Positions 13,715-33,200 of a stretch of 64,000 nucleotides of DNA are shown in pieces. The stretch's first letter is position 1. Every line of letters begins with the position of its first letter. A program made the translations under genes and the position numbers. The notes under the pieces were generated by a model, which saw only the letters and a list, made by a program, of their open reading frames with translations, did no database searches and was not told the DNA's origin. This DNA is from Dirofilaria immitis. Lineage: Eukaryota; Nematoda; Chromadorea; Rhabditida; Onchocercidae. Location of the stretch: positions 2,077,501 to 2,141,500 of the forward strand of contig JAKNDB010000092.1 of the NCBI GenBank assembly GCA_024305405.1, given 5' to 3'.

Positions 13715-14062
13715 AAACGCGATGATGCACTCACACTAAGAAAAGATGTATTGGAAGTGCTAATGAAAAATTTTAAGTCTTTAAAATTAGTACTGACAAT
13801 TATGTTTTATACTTATATCTTGCAAGATTCAACAGCACCATTAAATTTATTCGCTTGCTGAGATTACAGTAAATGTAGATATTTTCAAATTTTCAAAATG
13901 TTTCTCCCAAAATTAAAAAATCATGTAATCAAATTTTGAAATTAGTGAAAAATTTTTGAGCGCATGTCAAAGATCTTTACTAGCGGTTAATCTTATGCAT
14001 CCAATTGATTGGCCACTAATTTCAAAATTAAATAGTGTGGGAAAATATTTTATAGATTTTTT

Positions 14063-14174
14063 ACTATTAACTTGTTCATTAATTTGCTGGCTCTTATGTT
14101 CCCTTATGCTATTTATTATTAAATAGATATGTAACTTTTTATTACTCACAAACAATTTTATTCTGATGTTAGCT
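14063..14174. repeat. Diverged direct repeat, copy 1
   Basis: About 112 bp from ACTATTAACTTGTTCATTAA to GATGTTAGCT, matched by 14704-14819. The two copies share long identical blocks (for example CTTATGCTATTTATTATT with small changes) but differ by scattered substitutions and short indels, so the duplication is not recent. No terminal inverted repeats or coding capacity are seen. Confidence 0.65.
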
Positions 14175-14703
14175 ATTATAGTTATAGATGCAACGATGAT
14201 AAGAAATATGGTGGAGCTCAAGCTTACATGGACGCGCCGAGATACAATGTAGTAGCTAAGATAGAAAACTGGTTGTTTAGTCGTTCATATTAGTGCTATT
14301 ATCAGTATTACCAGTTATTATTGGTAGCACGGAAACGGTATTTTACTGATGAGTGTGCGAAAACTATCAGACTGTGATCATTCAAAAACTGGGATTTGTG
14401 CACGGTTAGTAACTGGACACTGTTTATTTTAAACTGCACGGAATAATAAAATATTGCAGGTAGTTTTATTGAACTGAAAAAAATATCGAATAGGATTGAT
14501 GCAGAAATATGAAGTAATGAATGTTCCAAAGATAATACGGTATTGACTGTTGATATCACTTGAAGATTTTGGTTGGTATGAACTATCTGAAATTGATATT
14601 AGATTAATGGAAGAATATTATTAATATATGAATAATTGTAAATTTAGCCTAATATGCTACTAGTTTGTTTATACATTGAGTTAGTGATATAATTCTTTAC
14701 CAA

Positions 14704-14819
14704 ACTATTAACTTGTTCATTAATTTGCTGAACCTTATGCTTCCTTATGCTATTTATTATTAAATAGATATATAACTTATTATTAGTTACAAGCAAGTAA
14801 TTTAATTCTGATGTTAGCT
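14704..14819. repeat. Diverged direct repeat, copy 2
   Basis: Second copy of the repeat at 14063-14174, in the same orientation and about 640 bp downstream. It is slightly longer (116 bp) through small insertions near its 3' end, and like copy 1 it ends GATGTTAGCT. Confidence 0.65.
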
Positions 14820-15404
14820 CTTCTTTTAAAAAAAACGCAACATTGTATACATTACTTATTTATTATCTTTCGTTCATACACTTATTCCTCCATAGACGAT
14901 TTATTTTAAGATTCATGCAATGCATGGATAGGTTACTGTTTCATTTCTGTCAGAATTTGATGCTGTATGTGGCTACATTCTTATAATTTGTCTTTCACGT
15001 AAGTTGCCTCTTTTGTAAGCATCGGTATATTATTTTCAGAATCGAAGTACTGTTATTATCATTTAATTGTTCATTATGATGAATTTTTGGATGTAATAAC
15101 ACACAGCTTTTAGAATAGTAAAAGATCAAAGTTTTTTCCGGAAGTCGATTAATGTTAAAAAAATAAACTTCTTACTATTCAACCTACTTTTGAGACAATT
15201 TAGATAGTAGAATGATACATAATATAATATTGGAGTTATGGTGATATTAAAAAACGCTTTGACATTATGAATAAATTTTAGTGGAAGAATATAAACACTG
15301 GTTTAAATTTGGCCACATTTGAATAATTCAGTGTATGCATCTTAAAGATGATTTTTCTCTTGTTCTCTAATTTTATTATATTTTGTACTAATATTTCTTA
15401 AATC

Positions 15405-15412
15405 ATTTTCAG
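15405..15412 (+). promoter_or_regulatory. Acceptor-like site before the PI4KB start
   Basis: CATTTTCAG ends at 15412, and the proposed start ATG is at 15462. No earlier coding exon was found upstream, so this is a candidate spliced-leader acceptor, leaving a 49-base 5' UTR. Confidence 0.35.
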
Positions 15413-15461
15413 ATGTGTGCTTCAAAAAACTTTCAATTTGTCAAACAATGAAAATATTTGT

Positions 15462-22418
<6,957 letters not shown>

Positions 22419-23889
22419 AAAACAAGATGGTAGCCTATTAAGTGAAAAGGAAATCAAATAAAAACATTTTTGAGTTCATCTATTGAGAAATGTAATTAAC
22501 AAAAATTAAGTCGAAGTGCGGATTTTTGAGTGAAACGATTTTACAGACTTTTCTATATTGTGAGCGAAGTGGATTATGGAATTAAATTTTTACAACATCT
22601 AACTTTTAAAAGTAAGATTTGCAAATTCATAGGTTTAATTTATTGATCTAATGATAAATGTTGTTAAGTTTTAAGAGTATAGTGCATTTTATTTATATAT
22701 TTATATTTGAACTAATTAATATAAACCTGAATAGTTACCCCGGTATTTTGGATCTATTCGAGTATTATTTCGTACTTCAGGTTTATTTTTTTTTGTATTA
22801 TCATTATCTTGTATCATTTTTTCACGTTTATTTTGCAAAAATATGTCTGTTAATTTACTTACACTAATCATGTACTATTTTCTCTATGTAGTGGAGTTTT
22901 AATCTTTTAATCACTTTTTATATTTCTTTATGCCTCATTTTTGTTCAAAAATACTTTTATTAAAACTTTTCTTGTCTGTACTTCAATTAATTTATTGTCG
23001 GTGTCTTTAAAATATAGTTTTGGTTTCATTTAGAAGAAATTTAAGCTTGACTCCAGTTTTTTCTTTGAATTTATATGATTGAAGCAAAAATAATGATGTG
23101 TTGTGGTGTTTATTGTTGATTATAACGATTTGCTTCATTTAAAATGAGAATTTCGTCTTGAAATTTCGGTCGAAAGGAATTATCATTTTCTACAAGTCTG
23201 CTATTGTTTTAATAAAGTTTGTAATAGTCCGGTTGGATTGTCATGTTTAATTCTTTTATCTTTTGCTCACAGTCGTCGTTGTGTTTGATATTTGATCTAG
23301 CATAATTTCGATTAATGAAATTTTGTTGGCATTTTTATTTTTTCAGTTCTTTATTTGACACCACAGAATATTTAGTAAATATTGTTCTGCGAAAAGGGAT
23401 ATGCGCTATGAGCTTTGATTTTCTACACAGGAAATTCTTAATAGTTTGTTACATTGTCTCACTTTTCGAATATTTCTTATCTTTTTCCATGTTTGCTTTT
23501 CAAATACTTAACTGCACAGAAAGCTATAACAGTATTTCTTGGGTTGATGCAAAATTAGTTTTTTAAGAATAAAAATCTGTTTCCTTTTGACAGGAAATAT
23601 ATTTATTGTAATGATTCCTGTTTTAGTTAAGATATGTTATAAAATTTGCTACCCGAATCTGCAGTTATTTTTGCCCAATATATCCAGTGACCGCTCAAGT
23701 GGCGCATGCATTCATGCCACTCATCTTCAAAGATAAGGACCAAGGGCATGGTGGATCATGGGCTTCTGATGAGTATCTGATATTATTTGTTAAGAAAACT
23801 AGGAATGTCAACATCAGAATCTTTTTTTCTTGTGTAGGTATTAGCAGATTCACTTTAATTTCATTCAGCAGTTACAATTAATCTCAAAT
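22419..23889. other. Spacer between PI4KB and POLD3
   Basis: About 1.5 kb of T-rich sequence, probably including the PI4KB 3' UTR. Near its end, 23685-23790 is a GC-raised patch holding an imperfect hairpin (GTGGC...GCCAC around 23700-23721) and an open frame VTAQVAHAFMPLIFKDKDQG that follows an acceptor-like CCAG at 23682-23685. It could be an upstream non-coding or leader exon of POLD3, but nothing proves it. Confidence 0.4.
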
Positions 23890-26800
23890 ATGGGTTTGGA
23901 TAAGCGTCGGATACTGGAGACTTCGCTGTTTGATTTGGAGCAGATCGTGACAGTTCAGTACTTAAGTAGGCATGGTGATTTATCAATCGATGAGGCAAAA
24001 AGTATCTTCTTTGTATCTCATGGCAGATATAATGAAATATAAAATTTAATTAGAACACCGGTAGTAATTGTTTAAAACCATTTTCAGTATCTTGTTTTTT
24101 CTTTGTATTTGTTTGATACCTCAAGTTTTTAGTTCCTACGAATATTTTTTCTCTATTATTCAAAGCAGCTTGTTTTGATTATATGCACAGAGTAATTTCA
24201 GTGAGACATTATTTCATAAAATTTTTTGCGATTTAATCAAGAAGTTAATTTGCGTTTTTTTAGTGAGCTAGTTGAATTTCTAACACAGAACAAAAATAGA
24301 ACGGAATTGCATGCAATTTACGTTCTCAGCGGTGAACTCAAGATACCGGATGTTGTTAGCAGCACTAATATAGGTGAGGCATCGGTCACTCGCAAACATC
24401 GTACGCAATTGGTTCGTGATCATGATTTAGAAGAGACTCGAACAGCTTACAGGAAAGTGAAAACTTGCGAAATTTATTGTTTACACGCAAAACCTATTAA
24501 GGTCACTATTTCATTATTTTAAAAATAGTTAGAATTGCCGATATGCTTAACATAATTTATATACATCGTAAAAACAATGAAATAGAAGAATACCTGTAGC
24601 ATAATACTGAATCTTTTAAATGATGAAAGTTCTGAGAATTAAGAAGAAATTTTTTAATAATGAGAACCAATTGTTTGCTTATAGTAAGCAATAATCTCGT
24701 CTTTTTATGTTTAAACTGTCAGATTAATTCGTTTATGGATATTTAAGGGAATCAGAATCACTTTGTTACGTTATTTCATCTGTTTTTCTTTAGATTTATT
24801 TATATTTCTCATTTACTTCAAAATTAATCTAACTACTAGGGCTTTTCTTCAAATCTTAAGTGAACGCTTTGCACTAAGAGAAAAATTGAACATGAAGAAG
24901 CTGCGATAGTAAAGTAACTTGTATGTTTTCATATTATAATAATTGTCGAAGATTTGCAGAATCTTTGTTGGTTATATTCCGTAGATAGTTTGGAAGATGC
25001 CGAATTTGAACGGACTGATCCTAAACGGAGCTGGCTATCATATCCAGAGACAGAAGCAAAAACAAAAGAGATGTTGGCGCATTATGGTGCTATTTCCATA
25101 CCTGGAACTCAGAAAGTTAGTTTTTCCATAGTTTCCGCGAAACCCAATTATTTGAGAGAAAGTAAGAGAGGCTGAATACTGCTTTTGCTTCTAGTTACAA
25201 TTTTGTTCTTATTAGTTGAACGTTTTATAACAGCTGATGTTGACTTGTGTTTAATTTTAGTCAGCACTTGCTGTCTTCTAACCATCTTGTAACGGTAAAT
25301 GCTGAATTGACATTAAACGCAAGTCAGCATCAGTTTGTTAGAAAACACTTAGCTAATAAGAACAAAACTTCATTTATACTATGAAAACTCAACAAATAAG
25401 TAAACAAATGACTAGCAAAAAATAATTCAGCACAATAGTACTGAATTATTTTTTCAGGTAAAGGATAGGGAAGACAAAAGAGAAGTAGCTTGAAAATCAA
25501 AAAAGGTAAAAATATAATTGGTTTGGAATAAATGATCTTGAAACGATTGACTATAAATGTACTGAAAAATTATTGAATTATATTAAATAACATTAAACAT
25601 TATAATGATGGTAAGCGATGACCAGAAAAAGAATTCTCTCATACATAGTTGTTCGAATATTTACGAATCTTTCTGTTGGGTCCTTTGCAACTATTAATAT
25701 AACTAACATTAGTTTGTTCAAATTTCGTTTTTTAAATTCGATTAGTATTTTAGTTTTTCTCTAAGAGAAAACTTGTTATTTTATATATCTAAAACAATTT
25801 TTAAAAATTTCTTACATCTTTTGCATCATCTTTCTATTTACTTAGTAATGCTTATCTAGTTTAGCAAATGATTGCAGAAGAGAGCACAGACAGGGTCAAT
25901 GTTATCTACAACAGAATTATCAGAACCAAAGACAAAAAAGTAAAAGATAATATAAATTCTATTTTTGTACAAACAACAATGCAAAGTAAACAAGAGAAAA
26001 CGGTGAGTTGAATTTCTCATTTTTTTAAATAAAATGTTGTCTTAAGCGTTATCAACATTGTCGATGCCGTTTCATGAGCAGAGAAAATTTTGTGGTGTTC
26101 AAAAAAGTGTGATATAAGTTTGTAATCTTTATTTTATTGCCCTAATTTACTTTTTAAATGCTAGGAAAATTTTTTTATTGTTTGCAGCGAATGAAAGCAT
26201 TTAGTGTAGGTATTGTGTCAAATTTATTATAAGGTGGCATTAAAAATTTAGCTCGTTCATCAGAATTTTATGATGAGTTTATAGAGTTAATAGCGAGCAT
26301 TTGGAATTATTCTTATAAGATCAAAATATTATAATATTTTAGCCCAATATATTACGATAAAATATTATAATATTTTAGCCCAATATATTACGATAAAATA
26401 TTATAATATTTTGAGCATAAGAATTTAGATTGCGTCGCGTTTTAATTAAAATGTATGTATCAAGTCCTAATTTTATTAGAAATTTCTGTATGAAAATCTA
26501 TTGTCGGGAAGTGATTTCCTCAATAAATAATGTATTTTTAATTTCTTTGGTAAATTTTTAGGCAGGAGACTTTTATTAATTTAACATTTTTCTAAGTGAC
26601 ACATTGAAAAGCTCAAAAGATTTTATATAAAATAAGGAAAGGAAAATAAGTGTTTTCAAATTTGTTTTAGTTTTGATATTTCTTCATCATTTAGTTGTCA
26701 TCAAAATGACTTGTTTTAAGCCTTCAATGGATAGCGTCTCACAGAAGGGACAGGGAAACGTTGTCAGAAAATCTGATGTTATGTTAGGGAAAGCAATAAA

Positions 26801-28000
26801 GTAAGAATTTTCAGTGTTCTTTTTCCATTATTTTGCGTATAACTGTTCGTTTTTTTGTAAATGATTTCAGTAAAGAAAAAGGTATACTGCTTCATGATTT
26901 TATCTTTTTTTGTTCTTATATATGAGAAAATATATTTCTCCTCAGATTTATTGATTTAAGAAGATTACAGATGCCGGAGGCAACGTGTTTTAATTGATGG
27001 TAAAGAGAAAGGTGTGAGAGAAGAAACTGAATCGTTGGAAATCACTGGTGTAAAGAATGTCGGGACAAAGTTATTAGAAGTAACAACTTCGAAGAATAAT
27101 GATGTCCTTATTGAAACGAGGAATACACTCTTAAGTTCATGTTAAAATTTTATTTTGTAAAGGGCAAAATAGTCAAATTTTTGCTCATGGAGAAATCATA
27201 AATTGATTGTTTAGGAGAGAACATATCTATTTAGATTAATGATTTTAGCACAGGATGATTTATTTTCTGATGGCAATTCGAATTCGGATAAGTTGGGCTG
27301 TGACGAAATTAGAACAACCAAAACGGTGAAAAAGGAAGAGATCGGAAAAATTACCTCAATTTTGTTAGTTCTTTTTGCTAGTGAATCGTTGAATTTTCAT
27401 AACTTCTGTAAAAAGTATATACTTTTTGATTTTTTTAAATAAGTAATGTTTTGTTTGGAAATAAATGAAAAATTTCAACGGCATTTTGAAGTTATGAGTA
27501 CTGAATAAAATAGAATTTCTCACAAGTAAATAATAAGTCCACATGACATTAATGATGATTTTTTAAATAAACTTTAATTTTTTGACTCAATTGTAATTTT
27601 TATATTGAATATAGCAAGGAATGATAGCTTGGAAAATGAAAGTAACTACGGAAACCAGAAAAGAGAGACACGAAAAGAATATGTCACTGAAACTTTTCTG
27701 GATAACGATGGTTTTATGGGTAAATTTTCTGGAAATAATGCGGAGAATTATCATGTCATTTGCTTAATATGTTTGATATAAATCTGTATTTATAAAGTTG
27801 TTAGAAATGCAGGTCGTAATTAAAATATAATTGCAGTTACGAAGCAAGTGTTAAAAGAAATCGAAGTTGAAACATCATCAGCTCATGCATCCACTGAAAT
27901 GTGTGATAAAACAACTATTAAACCTCTAGATAACAGAGAACGAAGAAATAAAATACCACAGCGACAAGCAAAAATCAATTCATTTTTTCAAAGAAAGTAA
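23890..28000 (+). CDS. POLD3: DNA polymerase delta subunit 3 (p66/Cdc27 family)
   Basis: Accessory subunit linking polymerase delta to PCNA. Exons proposed: 23890-24001, 24264-24501, 24960-25115, 25878-26002, 26188-26203 (16 bases), 26695-26800, 26971-27079, 27254-27363, 27615-27719, 27837-28000; about 413 residues, human 466. The N-terminal domain reads LEQIVTVQYLSRHGDLSIDEAK, then ELVEFLTQNKN, IYVLSGEL and a HYVYS-like strand (EIYCLHAK). The middle is charged and low in conservation. The C-terminus has the family block REYV-like KEYVTETFLDNDGFMVTK and ends QAKINSFFQRK, a PIP box (QxxIxxFF) for PCNA. Single missing A bases are inferred at 23997-24001 and 25934-25939. The join between the exons ending 27363 and starting 27615 does not match in phase, so that boundary or the exon between is uncertain. 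A possible trans-splice acceptor ends at 23868. Confidence 0.82.
25199..25370. repeat. Foldback (MITE-like) element in POLD3 intron 3
   Basis: The left arm 25199-25254 and right arm 25313-25370 are imperfect reverse complements over about 57 bp (shared blocks TTTTGTTCTTATTAG, GATG-TGACTTG-GTTTAA), separated by about 58 bp. The structure is that of a short non-autonomous foldback element or old MITE. No clear target-site duplication was identified. Confidence 0.7.
26323..26412. repeat. 36-bp tandem repeat, 2.5 copies
   Basis: Two identical 36-bp units (26323-26358 and 26359-26394), each AAAATATTATAATATTTT plus AGCCCAATATATTACGAT, are followed by a half unit to 26412. They lie in the POLD3 intron 26204-26694. 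The first half of each unit is itself a palindrome. Perfect identity suggests recent duplication or active copy-number variation. Confidence 0.9.
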
Positions 28001-30255
28001 AGGAGTTCTAATTTTGTTTTTACAATTCTTTCAGTGTTTTCTAAGAAAAATTTTTTCTTTCTTTCTCATGAATACTAAGAGGAGATTGTATATTAGTGTA
28101 TTGTTCAATAAAATGTAATAATTATGATGAGTTCCATTTCGAATAGTTGCTTGGCCTTAGATTTCTTTGGAGAATTATAACTTTTTCGCAGTCAAGAAAA
28201 TATCTAAGAAAAACAATTTTTCACCCTTGTGTGTGTCCGGATTTTTATTACTTCATATTTGCTTCATTAGAAGACTAAAATATTTCCATTTTCTATTTCA
28301 TAACCATTTCAACCTAATTTTTGAAAATTTCTATCAATTTTTATTTTTCCCTTTTGGTATTTATCATTTTCACTTTATTTCTAGCACACTTTTCCGTTTC
28401 TGTCGCGTTCTTTGCGTCTGGATATCTTATTTTGCAATTTTTTGTTTAACTCGTGTTGAATAAATTTATTGTATCAAATTTCAACATTACTTTAGAGATA
28501 CAAATTTTCCAAGCCTTAAAGTGATATTTTACAGACAAGTAATTTTTGAATTTCAAAATTAAAGTCGTGTATACGATTTTGATGTGAAAGTTCTTTTTAA
28601 TTATTGGTTTATTTTTAAGTAAAAAATTTGAAAGAATTATAAATTTATTTGTTATAATTTATCCTCAGTGCATGGTATTCCATTCATTTGCATTTCTGAA
28701 TTCAAAGATATCGAATGAATCCATGAGGACAGAATGTCGAACTTTTTGAACTGGGTATTGAAATAATTTCATATAGTTCCTTTAATTTCTTACCATCTAG
28801 AAATTGCAATCCTCTCATATTATAAAAAGTAAGTAATACAGGCATTGAAAAAATTTTTGCTGAAAAGCGTAATTTAATTCAACGAAATGGGATTCAGAAT
28901 GACAGATCTTGGTTATTCTTGTTTGTCGGACAACAATTCAGATTTCCCTTATCATCGATGAATATTTGAGAGAAATTATACTTGCTCATATCAACAGCGA
29001 GGGCAGTTTTAGAGAAAGTATACTTCTTCTACTTGCTCTTTGTGTTTCATGCTGCTCATTTTCCTAATCCGTACTTAACATATTAACATAATATTGTTGC
29101 TTTATATAGTTTCGATTACTTCGTTGTCTTTTCTAAATCAATCTCATAAAATTAACTACGCAATTAAGCGAAACATTGAAGTCCTATATTTTTTTCACTT
29201 TTCTATCCATGTTTTAGGTACAGATATAACTTTGGCGAATTGGTACTTTTATTAATTGTCCAGTCGTTCATCACACAGCGCAAATAGTAGCATTTGTGGA
29301 AGATTGCATTTTTATTTTATTCAGAGATGTAATGAAATTTAAGCACATAGCTGAGTGCAATTTTCTTAAGAGTATTTGTTCGCTTTTGATCAAAGATGTT
29401 ATATTCTGAAATTTGCTATGCCTTATTTCATATTTCACCATGCCATATTTTATGTTTCAGGGGCATTATGATTGATCACTATGGATTACTCATTCAGCAG
29501 AAAAGCTACCAAAAAAATGGGACCTGTGAGTGGATCGGTTTTTTTTTTAAATAATTGCGGGAACTAGTTGGTTATAAGACAAATAGCGTTTGAAAATGCT
29601 TAAACCAAGACTTTGGTAGATTAACATATCAGTAAGGATTGAAGGAATCATTATATAAGAATAATAGGGTTGGCATTTTTCTATTAGCTTCTTTGTTTTT
29701 CTGTTCAAACAAAATGAGAAATTTTTGAGTTTTTATCATCATTAAAAAGTGAGGGAAAAATATTTTGATCATGATGAAATTCTCTGAGTGCTTTTTCTGA
29801 TTAGATGAATTACAACAATTTTTTAAATATTTTCATACGAATAACTCTCTCAAACAATTTCATCATACTAAACTTGATGATCTTACAGAGAATCGTAATT
29901 TCCTTTGCAAGTTTATTAAACCAATTCAACTAATACGATAAAGACATTCATGCAATCTTTCTATCCCATCCTATTCTTTCTTCTTTAGAGATTTTTTTGT
30001 AAGCAGCACTGACTATTTTATTAGATGTTTTATCAATTACTGTCATTAACTCTTTTGTCTTAGATCAATGATGACAATTTACTGACTATGAAATTGACAA
30101 TATTTATCCCTCTCTATTTCATTCTTTTACATATTTTCCTTTTTTGTTTCAAATTTAAATAAAATAATAATAATGTCTTGGTGTAAACATTGATGTAATA
30201 CCACTATCCTTTGCTAAAGAAAAGGCGAAAATAAGAAAGAAAGAAGACTTTCTTC
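28001..30255. other. Spacer between POLD3 and FPGS
   Basis: About 2.25 kb, T-rich. The frame at 28167-28463 is dominated by F, H and I codons from T-rich sequence and has no gene-like features. Nothing supported was found. Confidence 0.55.
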
Positions 30256-33200
30256 ATGGATAATCATTGTTATTTCATGGCTCGCTTGCAGAGATCACTG
30301 CTCTCTTCCCGGTACATATATTTTTTGGTCAAACGAGCTCACTTTTGTTCATGCTTAGCATTAAGTGTTTCACGGTCATTGTGCCGTATGGCGCCAGAAT
30401 CTGTTTCAAAAATGCCAACAGCTTACGAGGTTAATCGAGTTATCATTTTCAAAGCAGTAGTTTTAATTGTAACTGAATTAAACTTGAAATTTGCATTCTG
30501 GGGAATATCTCTCATGATAATTTTTTTCAGAATGGACATTCTTCATTTTCAAAAAGTAATAATAATATATTTTCAAAAAATAGTAATAATATAATATCTG
30601 TGAAGTCGTAATAAAAAAGTAGTAATCTTAAAAGTAATATTCAAAAGTAATAATAACAGAATATCTGTGGAGTCGAGATAATACCATTAGGATATGTATT
30701 TGAAAAAATAAAATTTTTGCTCTATTAATTGTGCTTTTTGAAATTTTGTGCCATTTTGAATTCTAAATTTACTATTGGAATTTTACAATAGTTTACAAAT
30801 TTTATCACATCATGAAACTGATGACTCATTGCTTTGGGATTTAATTGTCATTTATCCGCAAGTTTTTTGCAGTACAAGAAATTTTTTTGCTTAAATTTGA
30901 ACGAAAAATTTTAAAAATTTTTTAAGCAACTTTTAACAATGCCGTTTTTATCATTTTTCACTGCAGGAATCAATAGCACGTTTGAATAGTTTGCAAAATA
31001 ATGCAGCGACAATTCGAAAATCACTAAGTAATTGTAACCAAACGCCTAATATAAATCATGCCGTAACGAAGTGGTGTCTCGAGAAATGTAATATTAAAGT
31101 AAAATTTCTGTTTTATTTTTGAAAGGTATGTTACAGATAAAGCAGATTAAGTTGAAGGAGATTAATTTGATTTACCATTAATTAAAATATTACGAATTGC
31201 TGAGTGAACAACTGTTATAAGAATAGCATTATGAAGTTATGTTCAAAAATTTATATTTTGGATAGTTTATGTTTCTTCTTCGGGTGTATTTGCTTTTAAT
31301 GAATTGTTTTTAACATTTAGCTACATAGAACATCTATAAATACACATTAACTTCATAGTTTTTTAGAAATTTTTGCTAACGAAGTTTGTAAAGTATTACA
31401 AGCTTAAAAGATTGCTTGAAATTTTAGCTTGAAGAAATTGACAGATTGAAGATTATACATGTTAGCGGTACGAAAGGTAAAGGCTCGACATGTGCATTCA
31501 CTGAAGCAATTCTACGACAGCTCGGGTTCAAAACTGGCTTTTATAGGTAGATTCAAAGTTTTGTCTTATCAAAATATTAAAACTGTTGGTCTATTAGTAT
31601 TGTGTGATTTCGATTGTCTTTAATACTTTTACGCATTTTAGCGTGCTGGGTAATAATTTGAAGACTTTAAGATGTTTTTTTTAAATGTGTATTGATAGAT
31701 AGAGCATTTATTTGCGAAGTTTATCATTAGAAAAGTTGTGGTGCAGCTACTTAAAATTTGAAATGAGTGGTCAATTTAATTCTTGAAATCTGCAAGCATG
31801 CATCTGATGGAAGAAATACAATCAACCGAAATGAATGGGATTCATGGCATCAATTTTCATATAATTCTGTTACATTTACTCCATGAATAATTTGAAGATG
31901 TTCAGTATGAGTCTTTATTATAAATCGGAATCAGTCAAGTGTTGTATCCATCCTGCTGCATTCTTATGTAAAGGATTGGGTTATCATTTTAAAGAAGATA
32001 AAGAAGAATATGTCGAAAACCTACTGGTTTTCTCAACATTTGCTTCCGTTCAATTTTTTTGATTTAAATATTACATCAATTAACATACGCAGTAATCTAT
32101 CTATCAGTAGATTTATTCGTTTTGTGAGATCATTTAGACTCCAACTCGCTACATAAGTTCAAGGGAGCTCCAACTCGCTATACAAGTCCAATTTGTTTTT
32201 ATAATTAGATTTAACTCCTTTTACAGTTCTCCACATCTTATTTATGTTCGTGAACGCATCAGAATCAATGGTCTCCCATTACCGGAGAAAGATTTTGTCA
32301 AATATTTCCGACACATTTATAGTTCTTTGGAAAAGCAGTCGAGGTATATGTCGGCAGCATAATTTTTTTATATTGGTTTCATTCAATTTCTTTTGATTTA
32401 ATTGGGATTTACTCGTTTTATGAGATCGTTTAAATATTAATGCATTTGATTTGAAATACAGTTGCATGATAAATGCCATTTCTGGCCCGTTTCTTAGCTA
32501 TTTAGTCGCTTATTTTCAAGCTTTTATTTGCTGAACAGAATTGCTGAAATGTTTTGTAGAATTTTTAGTGAAACCCATATTCGCATATTATATCAAAATT
32601 CAATACTTATAATTTAGAATTTTCGTAATCTATGAAAATACGGACAGGACGAATAGAGTGTCAAAATTCAGTATCTCATAATGTTGAAGATTTATCATCC
32701 TTCTTATATTAGTCCTGATGAAATTGCAAAAATTTAAAACAATAATGAAAGAGAGCAGGAATACTCCTATGAAGATTATGAATCCTGCCATGATTCTTTA
32801 AATTCTTTCGGATTTTTTTAGGAATCAGACAAGTCGGTAACGATGCCTTCATATTTCAAATTCCTCACAGTAATGGCATTTCACGTTTTTATTGAAGAAA
32901 AGTCGATGTTGCAATTATAGAAGTTGGTATTGGTGGTGAGTATGACTGTACCAATATTATTCAGTAAGTTGTGCTCTTTTAATTTGAAATGTTATTCGCA
33001 TTCAACTGTTGACATCAAATTATTTTAATTGCGTAACATTGCAGAAATCCTGTAGTTTGCGGTGTAACCACTTTGGACTATGATCATACAGCAATGCTTG
33101 GTTCAACAATTGAATCAATCGCTTGGCACAAAGCAGGTATTTTCAAATCTGGTGGTATGGCCATTGTTTCTGAACAACCCAAAGCAGCAATGCAAGTGTT

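Larger units (their letters stand above)
11617..15461. other. Intergenic region with a GC-raised island and a direct repeat
   Basis: Spacer between cytochrome b5 and PI4KB. The part around 13040-13760 is visibly GC-richer than its surroundings and carries the minus-strand candidate listed at 13417-13714. A diverged direct repeat lies at 14063-14174 and 14704-14819. Minus-strand frames at 12093-12461 and 12571-12825 are open but have no recognisable domain. Confidence 0.5.
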
